DNA of 64,000 nucleotides. It comes from Roseicyclus sediminis. GTDB lineage: Bacteria > Pseudomonadota > Alphaproteobacteria > Rhodobacterales > Rhodobacteraceae. Both the position numbers and the translations under genes were made by a program. The stretch is taken from contig NZ_JAOPHT010000003.1 of assembly GCF_025515305.1 (NCBI RefSeq), positions 186,001 to 250,000 on the forward strand, given 5' to 3'. Positions within the stretch are counted from its first letter, which is position 1; every line of letters begins with the position of its first letter. The notes under the pieces are model-generated. The model saw only the letters and a program-made list of their open reading frames with translations. It ran no database searches and had not been told where the DNA came from. Below, in pieces: positions 14,614 to 23,484 of this stretch.

Positions 14614-15821
14614 ACTTCGACAAGCTGTTCCAAGCCCAGCTCGATCAACTGAAAGAAGAGGGCAATTACCGCATCTTCGCCGAGCTTCAGCGCAAGTGCG
14701 GGGATTTCCCGCGCGTCCGCAACCATTCCGATGGCCAGGACGAGGTCACCGTCTGGTGCTCGAACGACTATCTCGGGATGGGCCAGCACCCCAAGGTGAT
14801 CGAGGCCATGATCGACACGGTGCGCGAATGCGGCACCGGCGCGGGCGGTACGCGCAACATCTCGGGCAACGCGTGGCACCACAAGCAGCTGGAGGCCGAG
14901 CTTGCGGACCTTCACGGCAAGGAAGAGGCGCTTCTCTTCACGAGCGGCTACGTATCGAATTGGGCGGCGCTGTCGACGCTTGGCTCCCGGCTGCCCAACG
15001 CGGTGATCCTCTCGGACGAACTGAACCACGCCTCCATGATCGAGGGCATCCGCCACGCCCGCTGCCAGAAGGTCATCTGGAAGCACAATGACCCCGAAGA
15101 TCTCGACCGCAAGCTCGCCGCGCTCCCGGCCAACGCGACGAAGATCGTCGCGTTCGAATCGGTCTATTCGATGGATGGCGACATCGCCCCCATCAAGGAA
15201 ATCCTAGACGTCTGCGAGAAGCACGGCGCGATGTCCTACATCGACGAGGTGCACGCGGTCGGCATGTACGGCCCGCGCGGCGGTGGCGTGGCCGAGCGCG
15301 AGGGTCTGATGGACCGCATCACGCTCATCGAGGGGACGCTGGGCAAGGCCTATGGCTGCGTCGGCGGCTACATCACCGGGTCGCACGCGCTCGTGGACTT
15401 CATCCGCAGCTTTGCCAGCGGCTTCATCTTCACGACCGCGCTGCCGCCTGCCGTGGCCGCGGCCGCGACGGCGTCGATCCGGCACCTGAAGGAATCGTCC
15501 TACGAGCGCGACATGCAGAAGCGGCAGGTCGCCCGCCTGCGCGCCCGCCTCGATGCCGAGGGCATCCCGCACGAGCGGAACCCCTCCCACATCATCCCGG
15601 TGATGGTGAAGGACCCCAAGAAATGCCGCATGCTGGCGGACATCCTGATGGAGCAGTTCGGCATCTACGTGCAGCCCATCAACTACCCGACCGTGCCCAA
15701 GGGAACGGAGCGCCTGCGCTTCACGCCGGGCCCGCTCCACACCGACGAGGACATCGAGTACCTGGTTCTTGCGCTCAAGACGTTGTGGAAGCAGTGCGCC
15801 ATCGCCCATGCTGTGGCGTGA
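14610..15821 (+). CDS. hemA: HemA, 5-aminolevulinate synthase
   Basis: HemA condenses glycine and succinyl-CoA to 5-aminolevulinate, the first step of the C4 tetrapyrrole pathway typical of alphaproteobacteria. At 403 aa it has normal length. The pyridoxal phosphate lysine is Lys246 in EGTLGKAYG, and the glycine-rich and His/Asp motifs of the alpha-oxoamine synthase fold are in place. Being the last bch-linked gene of the unit, it ties precursor supply to pigment synthesis. A 99-nt gap with its own likely promoter separates it from cycA. Confidence 0.97.
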   Translation: MNFDKLFQAQLDQLKEEGNYRIFAELQRKCGDFPRVRNHSDGQDEVTVWCSNDYLGMGQHPKVIEAMIDTVRECGTGAGGTRNISGNAWHHKQLEAELADLHGKEEALLFTSGYVSNWAALSTLGSRLPNAVILSDELNHASMIEGIRHARCQKVIWKHNDPEDLDRKLAALPANATKIVAFESVYSMDGDIAPIKEILDVCEKHGAMSYIDEVHAVGMYGPRGGGVAEREGLMDRITLIEGTLGKAYGCVGGYITGSHALVDFIRSFASGFIFTTALPPAVAAAATASIRHLKESSYERDMQKRQVARLRARLDAEGIPHERNPSHIIPVMVKDPKKCRMLADILMEQFGIYVQPINYPTVPKGTERLRFTPGPLHTDEDIEYLVLALKTLWKQCAIAHAVA

Positions 15822-15831
15822 CGCCGCGCGG

Positions 15832-15842
15832 TTATCGGATAA
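15832..15842. promoter_or_regulatory. Perfect 11-bp palindrome upstream of cycA
   Basis: TTATC-G-GATAA is a perfect inverted repeat with a single central base, 79 nt upstream of the cycA ATG in an AT-rich part of an otherwise GC-rich region. It may be an operator or part of the cycA promoter. No regulator can be named from the sequence. Confidence 0.3.
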
Positions 15843-15920
15843 CACTCAAAAAGGGGTAGACCCTGCGGAATTGGAGCTATTTAAGGTAGTCCGTGAGCTA
15901 ATTTCGAAGGGAGACTACCC

Positions 15921-16370
15921 ATGAAGAGCAAGTTTGTTCTCGCCGCCGCGGCAACGCTCCTGTCCGGGTCGATGGCCTACGCCGACGCCCACGCAGCATC
16001 GGGCGACGCCGCTGCTGGCGAGGCCGTGTTCCGCCAGTGCGCCGCCTGCCACAACGTGGTGAACGAGGCTGGCGACGTGCTTGCCGGCCGCCCGAACATG
16101 CGCACCGGCCCCAACCTCTACGGCGTCGCAGGCAAACCCTACGGCGACATCGAGGACTTCCGCTGGTCGCCCGGCCTGCAGGCCCTGAACGAGGCAGGCG
16201 TCATCATCACCGAAGAGACGTTCGTCGCCTACATCCAGGATCCGACCGGTTTCATCCGCGAGGCGACGGGCGATAACTCGCTTCGTGGCGCGATGGCCGC
16301 GCAGCGCATGCGCTCGGAAGAGGACGCGGTGAACCTCTACGCCTACATCGTGTCGCTCGCCGCCGAGTGA
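15921..16370 (+). CDS. cycA: Cytochrome c2-type electron carrier
   Basis: This is a periplasmic class I c-type cytochrome expected to re-reduce the photooxidised reaction centre. The 149 aa precursor has a signal peptide ending around residues 20-24. The haem motif CAACH lies at residues 40-44, and the likely axial Met125 falls in a segment that aligns with the Met-Ala-Phe region of cytochrome c2. GAAGGGAG precedes the ATG. It lies 99 nt after hemA and is followed by a strong terminator, so it can be transcribed separately. Placement at the end of the puh-hemA unit supports a photosynthetic role. It could equally serve respiration. Confidence 0.92.
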   Translation: MKSKFVLAAAATLLSGSMAYADAHAASGDAAAGEAVFRQCAACHNVVNEAGDVLAGRPNMRTGPNLYGVAGKPYGDIEDFRWSPGLQALNEAGVIITEETFVAYIQDPTGFIREATGDNSLRGAMAAQRMRSEEDAVNLYAYIVSLAAE

Positions 16371-16394
16371 TCGGCGACTGACGGCAGGAAATCG

Positions 16395-16425
16395 AAAGGG
16401 CGGGCGCCACGGCGTCCGCCCTTTT
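16395..16425 (+). terminator. Rho-independent terminator after cycA
   Basis: An inverted repeat (AAAGGGCGGGCGCC with GGCGTCCGCCCTTT, 16395-16408 and 16411-16424) with one G-T pair runs into TTTTTCG. It lies 25 nt after the cycA stop and 10 nt before the end of the convergent bchO, so it may serve both directions. Confidence 0.85.
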
Positions 16426-16434
16426 TCGTTGGGG

Positions 16435-17310
16435 TCACTCGGCTGCCGCCGCCGATGCGGCCGGGGCCGTGAAGCGGAGGATCTCGTCTGCGACGAGGTC
16501 CGGAGCCTCCTCCTGTGCGAGGTGCCCGATCCCCTTCAACGTGACCAGCCGCGCATCGGGCATCGCCGCCGCGGCGCGTTCGGCCACGTCGATGCGGACG
16601 GCCTGGTCGCGGTCACCATGCAGGAACAGTGTCGGCACGGAGATGCCGGGCAGGGAAGCGTTCAACTCCCGCAGCGACCATTGCGCCATCATGGCGAGCG
16701 TGCCGTCCACGTGCTCCCGCCGGGCGATCAGGCGCGCGTAGTGCGATAGCGCGGCCTCGTCGAGGTCGGTGCCTGTGGCGCCGATCAGGCTCCGCACCTG
16801 GGCGGTAGAGCCGCCGCGGCTGAGGAACAGGCCGGTGAAGGGGTTCACGGCGAGCACCCGCGCCATGATCGGGAACAGAACCCCCGCAGGACCCTTGAAA
16901 TCCTCGAGCGCGCCGTTGATCACCACGATCCGGTCAAGCTCCATGAGCCCCTGCCGAGCGATCTCCAGCGCTATGGCACCGCCCGCCGAATGCCCGACGA
17001 TCACGCGCGGGGAGGCTCCGATCTCGGTCATGAGCGCGGCGATGTCGCGGGCGACCTGCGGCAGGCCGGAACGGCCCCTCGGGCTTCGCGTCCAGCCATG
17101 CCCCGGAAGGTCGGGCGCGATCAGGCGGAAGCGTTCATCGAGGCGCGGCATCAGGCGGTGCCAGCTATGGGCCGACGCACCGGCGCCATGCAGCAGCAGC
17201 ATGTCGGGCCCCGTCCCCTCGATCTGGACATGCCAGCGATGCGGCGCGGACGCGACGATGCGGCTGGCCGCCCGAAGCGGCCAGTCCTCGGGCGGAAGGC
17301 CGGGGGTCAT
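16435..17310 (-). CDS. bchO: BchO, alpha/beta hydrolase linked to Mg chelatase
   Basis: BchO is a putative accessory protein of bacteriochlorophyll synthesis, always found with bchID. Its exact reaction is not established. The 291 aa product has the alpha/beta hydrolase fold signals: an oxyanion HGAGAS at 41-46, the nucleophile elbow GHSAGG with Ser108, and a late Asp and His (GIGHLAQE) near the C terminus. The ATG overlaps the bchD stop (ATGA). The gene ends the crtA-bchI-bchD-bchO unit and converges on cycA. Confidence 0.93.
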   Translation of the reverse strand: MTPGLPPEDWPLRAASRIVASAPHRWHVQIEGTGPDMLLLHGAGASAHSWHRLMPRLDERFRLIAPDLPGHGWTRSPRGRSGLPQVARDIAALMTEIGASPRVIVGHSAGGAIALEIARQGLMELDRIVVINGALEDFKGPAGVLFPIMARVLAVNPFTGLFLSRGGSTAQVRSLIGATGTDLDEAALSHYARLIARREHVDGTLAMMAQWSLRELNASLPGISVPTLFLHGDRDQAVRIDVAERAAAAMPDARLVTLKGIGHLAQEEAPDLVADEILRFTAPAASAAAAE

Positions 17311-19007
17311 GCCGTCTCCAGCGCGGTTTCGACCGCCGCGGACACGGCGCGCGCATCGGCGCGCGGCAGGGGAAGATATGGCACGCGCATTTCCTTGGCG
17401 AGGCCGTCGAGTCCGCGCGTGGGGCGCAGCCCGGTGTCGATGACGAGGCCCGAAAGACCCCGCGCCCGGATCGCGCGCGCCATGCGCGTCGCATCCTCGG
17501 CGGCCTGCGCCCGGTCGGCGATGCCGGAAAGGTCCACGTTGGCCCGGCCGTCCGTCAGAAGCGCGATGGAGGGCGTCATCCCCTTGCCCTGAGCCAGCGC
17601 GGCAAGCTCCAGCGCGGCCTTTAGACCGGCGGCGAGCGGCGTGCCGCCCCCGCCCGGAAGCTGCCCGAGGCGCCGCTTGGTCTGCACCAGCGACCGTGTC
17701 GGCGGCAGGATCACGTCGGCCCCATCGCCCCGGAACGCCACCAGCGCGACATGGTCGCGGCGGGAATAGGCCTCGGCCAGCAGAAGCTCGATCGCGCCTT
17801 TCGCCTCGGCCAGCCGCGCCAGCGCGGAGGACCCGGAGGCGTCGACGACGAAGATGATCGCGCGGTCCGAGCGTTCCTCGAACTGGCGCAGGCGGATATC
17901 GGACATGCGGATGTGCAGCCGGTCGTCGCGGCCTGTCATCTTGCGACGGATCGTCTGCCACGGGGCCGCGGCGCGCAGCGTGGCGACGAGATCGACACGG
18001 GCATCGCCACCCATGCGGCCGGCGCGGGAGGGCAGGGGACGCCCGCGACGGTTCCCCTTCTTGGCGGCGCCCGAGCCAGCGGCAGCGGCGGCATTGCGGG
18101 CGGCGCGACCCGCCTCCATCCGCGCGAGCAGGTCGGGCGGAAGAAGGGCGCGCGCAGCCTCCAGCATCATTTCGGCGGGAATGTGCGGGGTATCCTCACT
18201 ATCCGAGGTATCCTCCGCCTCGGTCGGCGGGGTTTCGTCCTGCGGGGGTTCGGGCTCGGACGGTTCCTCGGCCGGGCTCTCGGGAAGCTGCGTGGCGCGG
18301 GGGGCGAGAACCAGTTCGACGGCCGTCAGAAGGTCGGGCTCGTCCACCTCGGTCTCGCCCGAAAGAGCGGCGGAGGCGCGCGCGATGGCCAGCGCCTGAA
18401 GCGGTGCGCGCAGCGAGAGGATGCCCAGCCGGACAGCCACCTGCGCGAGGTCGGAAATCGTGCCCTCGCTTACCGTCACCTTCGGAAGGAGGCGACGGGC
18501 CTCCACGATGGCATCGGTGTCGATCTGGAGCCCGGGCGCGTCAGACAGCGCGAGATCGGAGAGGTCGATATGGATGGCAAGCCGGTCGGCGAGGCATTCC
18601 GGGATGCGTTCCTCCGGTCCGGCACCTTCATCGAGCGCGATGAGCGAGAGGCCCCGATGATCGTCGAGCGCACGTGCAAGCCGCGCGGCCAGCCCGGCCT
18701 TGGCACGCTCGGCCATGGGCAGGATCAGCACGCCGGGCGCGTCGAGAAGTCCCTTCGTGCGCGTCAGTATGCCCTGTCCGAGCGTCGTGGCGAGGTCGAT
18801 ACCCCCGAAAAGCGCATCGTCGCCGATGTTCGGGTGAAGCCGGGAAACCTTCTGACCCCGCACGGCGAGGTCCAGACCGGCGAGGAAGCGATCGCGCACG
18901 GGGCCGACACGTGCGCGCAGCCAGATTCCGCCAGCCGCCGCGGGGTCGAGCGCGAAACAGGCGAGCGCGAGGTTCGCCCGTTGCCAGCGCTCTTCCCCGT
19001 CGATCAC
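17307..19007 (-). CDS. bchD: BchD, magnesium chelatase subunit D
   Basis: BchD forms the platform of the BchI-BchD motor of Mg chelatase. The 566 aa product has a degenerate AAA+-like N-terminal half, then a Pro/Glu/Asp-rich linker (around residues 245-280). A C-terminal von Willebrand A domain follows, with the MIDAS motif DASGSS near residue 385. The start is GTG, overlapping the bchI stop as GTGA. The linker and MIDAS arrangement are characteristic of the subunit and separate it from BchI. Confidence 0.96.
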   Translation of the reverse strand: MIDGEERWQRANLALACFALDPAAAGGIWLRARVGPVRDRFLAGLDLAVRGQKVSRLHPNIGDDALFGGIDLATTLGQGILTRTKGLLDAPGVLILPMAERAKAGLAARLARALDDHRGLSLIALDEGAGPEERIPECLADRLAIHIDLSDLALSDAPGLQIDTDAIVEARRLLPKVTVSEGTISDLAQVAVRLGILSLRAPLQALAIARASAALSGETEVDEPDLLTAVELVLAPRATQLPESPAEEPSEPEPPQDETPPTEAEDTSDSEDTPHIPAEMMLEAARALLPPDLLARMEAGRAARNAAAAAGSGAAKKGNRRGRPLPSRAGRMGGDARVDLVATLRAAAPWQTIRRKMTGRDDRLHIRMSDIRLRQFEERSDRAIIFVVDASGSSALARLAEAKGAIELLLAEAYSRRDHVALVAFRGDGADVILPPTRSLVQTKRRLGQLPGGGGTPLAAGLKAALELAALAQGKGMTPSIALLTDGRANVDLSGIADRAQAAEDATRMARAIRARGLSGLVIDTGLRPTRGLDGLAKEMRVPYLPLPRADARAVSAAVETALETA

Positions 19008-20023
19008 GCCAGCACCTCCTCGACGGTGCGGGTGACGCGGGTGGTGGAGCCGGCCTCGTCCAGCGGATCACGGCGCAGGCGGTGGCGAAGCGCCGGGGGC
19101 GCGACGCGGCGCAGATGCTCCCGCGTGACGGCGGCGGCATCCTCGAAGGCTGCAAGCGCCCGGGCGGCGCGCAGGAGCGTCAGCTCGCCCCTGAGCCCGT
19201 CGGACCCGAGCGCCACGCAGAGCCTGGCGCAATCGCGCAGGATCGCGTCGTCCGCATCGACATGGGCCAGCGCGGCCCGTGCCGACACGATGCGCGCGCG
19301 CAGGTCCATGTCCCGCTGGTGCCAGTCGGCGAGAAAGCCGTCGCGGTTACGGTCGAAGGCGTCGCGGCGGCGGATCACCTCGATCCGCACGTCGATGTCC
19401 TTGGGGCTTTCGACCTCGACCGACAGGCCGAAGCGGTCGAGAAGTTGGGGCCGGAGTTCCCCCTCCTCGGGGTTGCCGGATCCGACGAGGACGAAGCGGG
19501 CCGGATGTCGGATCGACAGCCCCTCGCGCTCGACCACGTTCTGCCCGGACTGGGCCACGTCCAGCAGGAGGTCGACCAGGTGGTCTTCCAGCAGGTTGAC
19601 CTCGTCGATGTAGAGATAGCCGCGATTGGCGCGCGCCAGCAGCCCCGGCTCGAACGCCTTCTCGCCGTGGGCCAGCGCCTTCTCGATGTCGAGGGCACCC
19701 ACGACGCGGTCCTCGGTGGCCCCCAGAGGCAGGTCGACCACCGGCGTCGGTTTCTCCACGATGGAATGGTCATGCACCTGTGCCCAGTCCGGCACATCGG
19801 CCTCGCGGGCGGAGTTGACGGGGCACCCCGCGACGGCGCGGATCGGCGGCAACAGGGCGGCGAGGCCCCGGACGGCGGTGGACTTGCCCGTTCCGCGATC
19901 CCCGAACACCAGAACGCCCCCGATCCCGGGGTCGATCGCGGTCAGGATCATGGCCAGTTTCATGTCGTCCTGGCCGACGATGGCGGAAAACGGGAAGGCC
20001 CCGCTGGTCGATAGATCGGTCAT
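19004..20023 (-). CDS. bchI: BchI, magnesium chelatase ATPase subunit
   Basis: BchI is the AAA+ ATPase of Mg chelatase. At 339 aa it has full length. Walker A is GDRGTGKST at residues 41-49, and a Walker B region with Asp-Glu followed by VNLLEDH is present. The frame is open upstream into crtA, but the ATG at 20023 overlaps the crtA stop as ATGA and gives the expected N terminus. Confidence 0.97.
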   Translation of the reverse strand: MTDLSTSGAFPFSAIVGQDDMKLAMILTAIDPGIGGVLVFGDRGTGKSTAVRGLAALLPPIRAVAGCPVNSAREADVPDWAQVHDHSIVEKPTPVVDLPLGATEDRVVGALDIEKALAHGEKAFEPGLLARANRGYLYIDEVNLLEDHLVDLLLDVAQSGQNVVEREGLSIRHPARFVLVGSGNPEEGELRPQLLDRFGLSVEVESPKDIDVRIEVIRRRDAFDRNRDGFLADWHQRDMDLRARIVSARAALAHVDADDAILRDCARLCVALGSDGLRGELTLLRAARALAAFEDAAAVTREHLRRVAPPALRHRLRRDPLDEAGSTTRVTRTVEEVLA

Positions 20024-20760
20024 TCGGCGGCTACCTCGATCGGGTCTTGCATCGGTATTTCGGGACGATGCGTCAGGTCCGGTGTGACGCCCTCCCATTT
20101 TCCTTCCACGGCATCGACGCGGAAGCGTGCGTAAAGCTCCTCGCGGAACCAGCCACCGTCCCGGACGGCGCGGATCGCGCGGGCGTGCGGCCCGTCGGCG
20201 CGGGCGAACTCGGCCATGGCCCGGGCATCGGGCCAGATCGAGAAGGTCACTTGCTGAACCCAGGGGATCTCGCCGATGCCGATCTTGAACATCACGTTCC
20301 GGTCCTGCCCGATGGCGCGGGAGACGTCCGGCTCCTGTCCCCAGAACTTCAGCGCGACGGAGGGTTTCACGGTGGCGCGCGTCAAGGCCGCGATGGGACC
20401 GTCGAGCGCGATGTCCTCGGGCTGGAACGGCTCCACCCCCGACCACAGGCCGCGCGCGCTGGCCGGCGTGAGAAAGATCGTCAACGCCTCGTCGGCATGA
20501 TCGCGATAACGGCGGAAGACGTCTGTCCCGAACATCGCGCGCCGCGCGGCGTAATGGTCGGGCCACGTCGCCAGAATCGCGTAGACGGAGGTGTTGGGAA
20601 CGGGCGTGAACCCCTCCCCGGTGCCCGAACCGCAGAGCTTGTAGGTCTGCAGGTCGCGGATGCCCTTCAGGGCGAATCGGGCGGTCGCCATTTGCGAAAA
20701 CGCCCAGAGGCGCGCACCAAGGGAACCGAACCGGTAAAGGCTCAATGTGACGGATTGCAT
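20020..20760 (-). CDS. crtA: CrtA, spheroidene monooxygenase
   Basis: CrtA inserts oxygen at C2 of spheroidene to give spheroidenone in the presence of O2, the change that turns cells from yellow-brown to red. The product is 246 aa with the family pattern YRFGSLGARLWAF near the N terminus. Two ATGs are possible. The one at 20760 has GGAGAG 7 nt upstream and matches the family, while the ATG at 20775 lies inside the operator region and has no binding site. It heads the crtA-bchIDO unit, divergent from crtI. Confidence 0.94.
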   Translation of the reverse strand: MQSVTLSLYRFGSLGARLWAFSQMATARFALKGIRDLQTYKLCGSGTGEGFTPVPNTSVYAILATWPDHYAARRAMFGTDVFRRYRDHADEALTIFLTPASARGLWSGVEPFQPEDIALDGPIAALTRATVKPSVALKFWGQEPDVSRAIGQDRNVMFKIGIGEIPWVQQVTFSIWPDARAMAEFARADGPHARAIRAVRDGGWFREELYARFRVDAVEGKWEGVTPDLTHRPEIPMQDPIEVAAE

Positions 20761-20776
20761 GGCCGGTCTCTCCATG

Positions 20777-20794
20777 TGTCAACTTATATTTACA
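20777..20794. promoter_or_regulatory. PpsR/CrtJ-type operator near crtA
   Basis: TGTCAACTTATATTTACA is an exact TGT-N12-ACA match lying only 17 nt from the crtA start codon, so it would sit in the crtA leader or promoter. Together with the site at 20863-20880 (centres 86 bp apart) it flanks the divergent promoter region. This mirrors the paired sites reported for the crtA-crtI region of R. capsulatus. Confidence 0.8.
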
Positions 20795-20835
20795 CAGTTC
20801 CGGGCTCAGGGGAAGAGACACGTTGTCCGTTTTTC

Positions 20836-20863
20836 TTGGCAAAGCGCCGCGGTATACCATATT
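20836..20863 (+). promoter_or_regulatory. Candidate sigma-70 promoter of crtI
   Basis: TTGGCA (20836-20841) and CATATT (20858-20863) are separated by 16 nt and match the consensus at 5 of 6 and 4 of 6 positions. The predicted start near 20870 falls inside the second PpsR-type site, 25 nt before the crtI ATG, as expected of a repressible promoter. Confidence 0.4.
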
Positions 20864-20880
20864 GTCAACAAGACTAGACA
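20863..20880. promoter_or_regulatory. PpsR/CrtJ-type operator near crtI
   Basis: TGTCAACAAGACTAGACA fits TGT-N12-ACA exactly and ends 14 nt before the crtI ATG. Its minus-strand face carries TTGACA, directed toward crtA, so one protein could control both crtA and crtI. Confidence 0.8.
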
Positions 20881-20894
20881 GTGTTGGACACGCC

Positions 20895-22445
20895 ATGAAC
20901 GACCATTCTTCTCCGTCCGCGCCGTCACGGGCAATCGTCATCGGGGCGGGCCTTGGCGGCCTGTCGGCGGCGATGCGGCTTGGGGCAAAGGGCTACGAGG
21001 TGACGCTTCTCGACCGGCTCGACCGGGCGGGGGGACGCGGCTCGTCGCTTAGCCGGAACGGCCATCGCTTCGATCTCGGGCCGACCATCGTGACGGTGCC
21101 TCAGGTGTTCCGCCAGCTCTGGGCCGAATGCGGCCGCGACTTCGATGCCGAGGTCGATCTCAGGCCGGTCGATCCCTACTACGAGATCCGCTGGCGCGAC
21201 GGTTCCACCTTCCGGGTCCGGCAGGACGACGACGCGATGATCGAGGAGGTGCGCCGCCTCTCGCCCGGCGACGTCGAGGGCTACAAACGGTTCCTCAAGG
21301 ACAGCGAGGAGCGCTACCAGTTCGGGTTCGAGGGACTGGGCCGCCGCCCGATGAACAAGCTCCGGGACCTCATCCGCGAGATCCCCGGTTTCGTCCGACT
21401 GCGTGCCGACCGCTCCGTTTTCGGCCACGCCAAGTCGCGCGTCCGGGACGAACGGCTGCGCATGGCGCTCAGCTTTCATCCGCTCTTCATCGGTGGCGAC
21501 CCGACGCACGTGACGTCGATGTATATTCTCGTCAGCCACCTCGAGAAGGAATTCGGCGTCCATTACGCCATGGGCGGCGTGCAGGCGATGGCCGACGCGA
21601 TGGTCCGCGTGATCGAGGACCAGGGCGGCTCCGTGGAGCAAGGCGTCGAGGTCGACGAGATCCTGACGAAGCAGGGCCGCGCAACCGGTATCCGCACGGC
21701 CGAGGGCCAGGTGATGGAGGCCGATGTCGTGGTATCGAACGCCGATCCGGGGCATACCTATTCGCATCTCCTGCGCCGCACCGAGCGGAAGCGGTGGACG
21801 AACCGGCGGCTCGATCGCTCGCGGTGGTCCATGGGGCTTTTCGTCTGGTATTTCGGCACGCGCGGTACCAGGGGCATGTGGCGCGACGTCGGCCATCACA
21901 CGATCCTGAATGGACCACGCTACACCGGGCTTCTGCATGACATCTTCATGCGCAAGCACCTCGCGGAGGACATGTCGGTCTATTTGCACCGCCCCTCCGT
22001 CACCGACCCGACCGTCGCGCCCGAGGGCGACGACACGTTCTACGCCCTGTCGCCGGTACCGAACCTTCACGGCAAGGACGCCGTCGATTGGCAGGCCATG
22101 GGCGAGACCTACCGCCAGAACCTCGCCCGCGTGCTGGAGAAGCACCTGATCCCCGGTTTCGAGGATCACCTCTCGGCCAGCGAATTCTTCACGCCGGACA
22201 CGTTCCAGTCCCGCTACCTCAGTCCTCACGGCGCGGGCTTCAGCCTTGAGCCCCGCATCTTCCAGAGTGCGTGGTTCCGCCCGCACAACATCTCGGAGGA
22301 GGTCGAGAACCTCTATCTCGTCGGCGCGGGCACGCATCCGGGCGCCGGCATCCCCTCGGTCGTCACCTCGTCGGAGGTCCTGACCAAGCTCGTTCCCGAC
22401 GCGCCGCGCCCCCTGGCGCGAGACCTGAGGCTTGCCGCAGAATGA
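20895..22445 (+). CDS. crtI: CrtI, phytoene desaturase
   Basis: CrtI performs successive FAD-dependent desaturations of phytoene, giving neurosporene or lycopene. The 516 aa product has the N-terminal dinucleotide motif GAGLGG near residue 18, followed by an Asp-Arg pair and RAGGRG. The C-terminal segment GAGTHPGAGIPSV is typical of the bacterial CrtI signature. An upstream in-frame start at 20823 would place the operator inside the gene, so the ATG at 20895 is preferred although its binding site (GGA) is weak. It overlaps crtB as ATGA. Confidence 0.95.
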   Translation: MNDHSSPSAPSRAIVIGAGLGGLSAAMRLGAKGYEVTLLDRLDRAGGRGSSLSRNGHRFDLGPTIVTVPQVFRQLWAECGRDFDAEVDLRPVDPYYEIRWRDGSTFRVRQDDDAMIEEVRRLSPGDVEGYKRFLKDSEERYQFGFEGLGRRPMNKLRDLIREIPGFVRLRADRSVFGHAKSRVRDERLRMALSFHPLFIGGDPTHVTSMYILVSHLEKEFGVHYAMGGVQAMADAMVRVIEDQGGSVEQGVEVDEILTKQGRATGIRTAEGQVMEADVVVSNADPGHTYSHLLRRTERKRWTNRRLDRSRWSMGLFVWYFGTRGTRGMWRDVGHHTILNGPRYTGLLHDIFMRKHLAEDMSVYLHRPSVTDPTVAPEGDDTFYALSPVPNLHGKDAVDWQAMGETYRQNLARVLEKHLIPGFEDHLSASEFFTPDTFQSRYLSPHGAGFSLEPRIFQSAWFRPHNISEEVENLYLVGAGTHPGAGIPSVVTSSEVLTKLVPDAPRPLARDLRLAAE

Positions 22446-23467
22446 TGGACGATCACGATCTCGAGCATTGCCGCGAGGCGATCCGCGAAGGCTCCTACTC
22501 CTTCCACGCGGCGTCGAAACTCCTGCCTGCGCGTGTCCGCGATCCCGCGCTCGCGCTCTATGCCTTCTGCCGGGTCGCCGACGACGAAGTGGATTTCGGC
22601 GACAACAAGCCCGCCGCCGTCCTTGCGCTGCGGGACCGTCTCGACCTCGCCTATGCCGGACGGCCGCGCAATGCGCCCGCCGACCGCGCCATGGCCGCGC
22701 TGATCCAGGACTACGGCATGCCGCGGGAACTGCCCGAGGCGCTTCTGGAAGGCCTCGCCTGGGACGGAATGGAGCGGCGCTATGCCAGCCTTTCGGACCT
22801 GCGCAGCTATTCCGCGCGCGTGGCTTCCGCAGTGGGCGCGATGATGTGCGTGCTGATGGGCGTGCGCGAGCGGCAGACGCTTGCGCGGGCCTGCGACCTC
22901 GGCGTCGCCATGCAGCTGACGAACATCGCGCGCGACGTAGGCGAAGACGCGCGCGCGGGGCGGCTCTATCTGCCGACCGACTGGATGGCGGAGGAGGGGA
23001 TCGACATCGACGCCTTCCTCGAAAATCCCGAACCGACGCCGGCCATCCGCCGGATGGTCAAGCGTCTGCTGGCGGAGGCTGACCGTCTCTACTACCGGTC
23101 CGAGCCCGGGATCGCGCGCCTTCCTGTGGCCGTGCGCCCCGGCATCTTCGCCGCGCGGCACTGCTATGACGCGATCGGCCGCAAGCTGAAGCGCGCGGGC
23201 TACGACAGCGTGACGACGCGGGTTCACACCACCAAGGGGCACAAGCTGGGGCTGCTGGGCTGGTCGCTCGTGCGGGCGGCCGCGGTGACGGCGCTGCCGC
23301 AAAGCGCCGTGATCTACGCCCGCCCGCTCGACGAAGTCGCGTTTCTGGTCGAGGCCGCGTCGCAACCCGACGCGTCGAAAACCGGGTGGGGCGAGAACGT
23401 CCTTTCGGTGCTCACGCAACTGGAAGCACGAGATCGTACACGCAGCGGCTTGGCCGAAGTCGCCTGA
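22442..23467 (+). CDS. crtB: CrtB, phytoene synthase
   Basis: CrtB joins two geranylgeranyl diphosphates into phytoene, the entry step to carotenoids. The 341 aa product has both Asp-rich substrate motifs of the squalene/phytoene synthase family: DDEVD at residues 47-51 and DVGED in the segment NIARDVGEDARAGRLYLP. The ATG overlaps the crtI stop, so translation is coupled. tspO follows after 17 nt. Confidence 0.96.
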   Translation: MMDDHDLEHCREAIREGSYSFHAASKLLPARVRDPALALYAFCRVADDEVDFGDNKPAAVLALRDRLDLAYAGRPRNAPADRAMAALIQDYGMPRELPEALLEGLAWDGMERRYASLSDLRSYSARVASAVGAMMCVLMGVRERQTLARACDLGVAMQLTNIARDVGEDARAGRLYLPTDWMAEEGIDIDAFLENPEPTPAIRRMVKRLLAEADRLYYRSEPGIARLPVAVRPGIFAARHCYDAIGRKLKRAGYDSVTTRVHTTKGHKLGLLGWSLVRAAAVTALPQSAVIYARPLDEVAFLVEAASQPDASKTGWGENVLSVLTQLEARDRTRSGLAEVA

Positions 23468-23484
23468 CGCCCTATCTACTCTCC

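Noticed and set aside
20024-20941. Longer bchI reading frame extending through crtA
   Set aside because: The extra 300 residues are the out-of-frame crtA shadow. The ATG at 20023 overlaps the crtA stop and gives the conserved BchI start.
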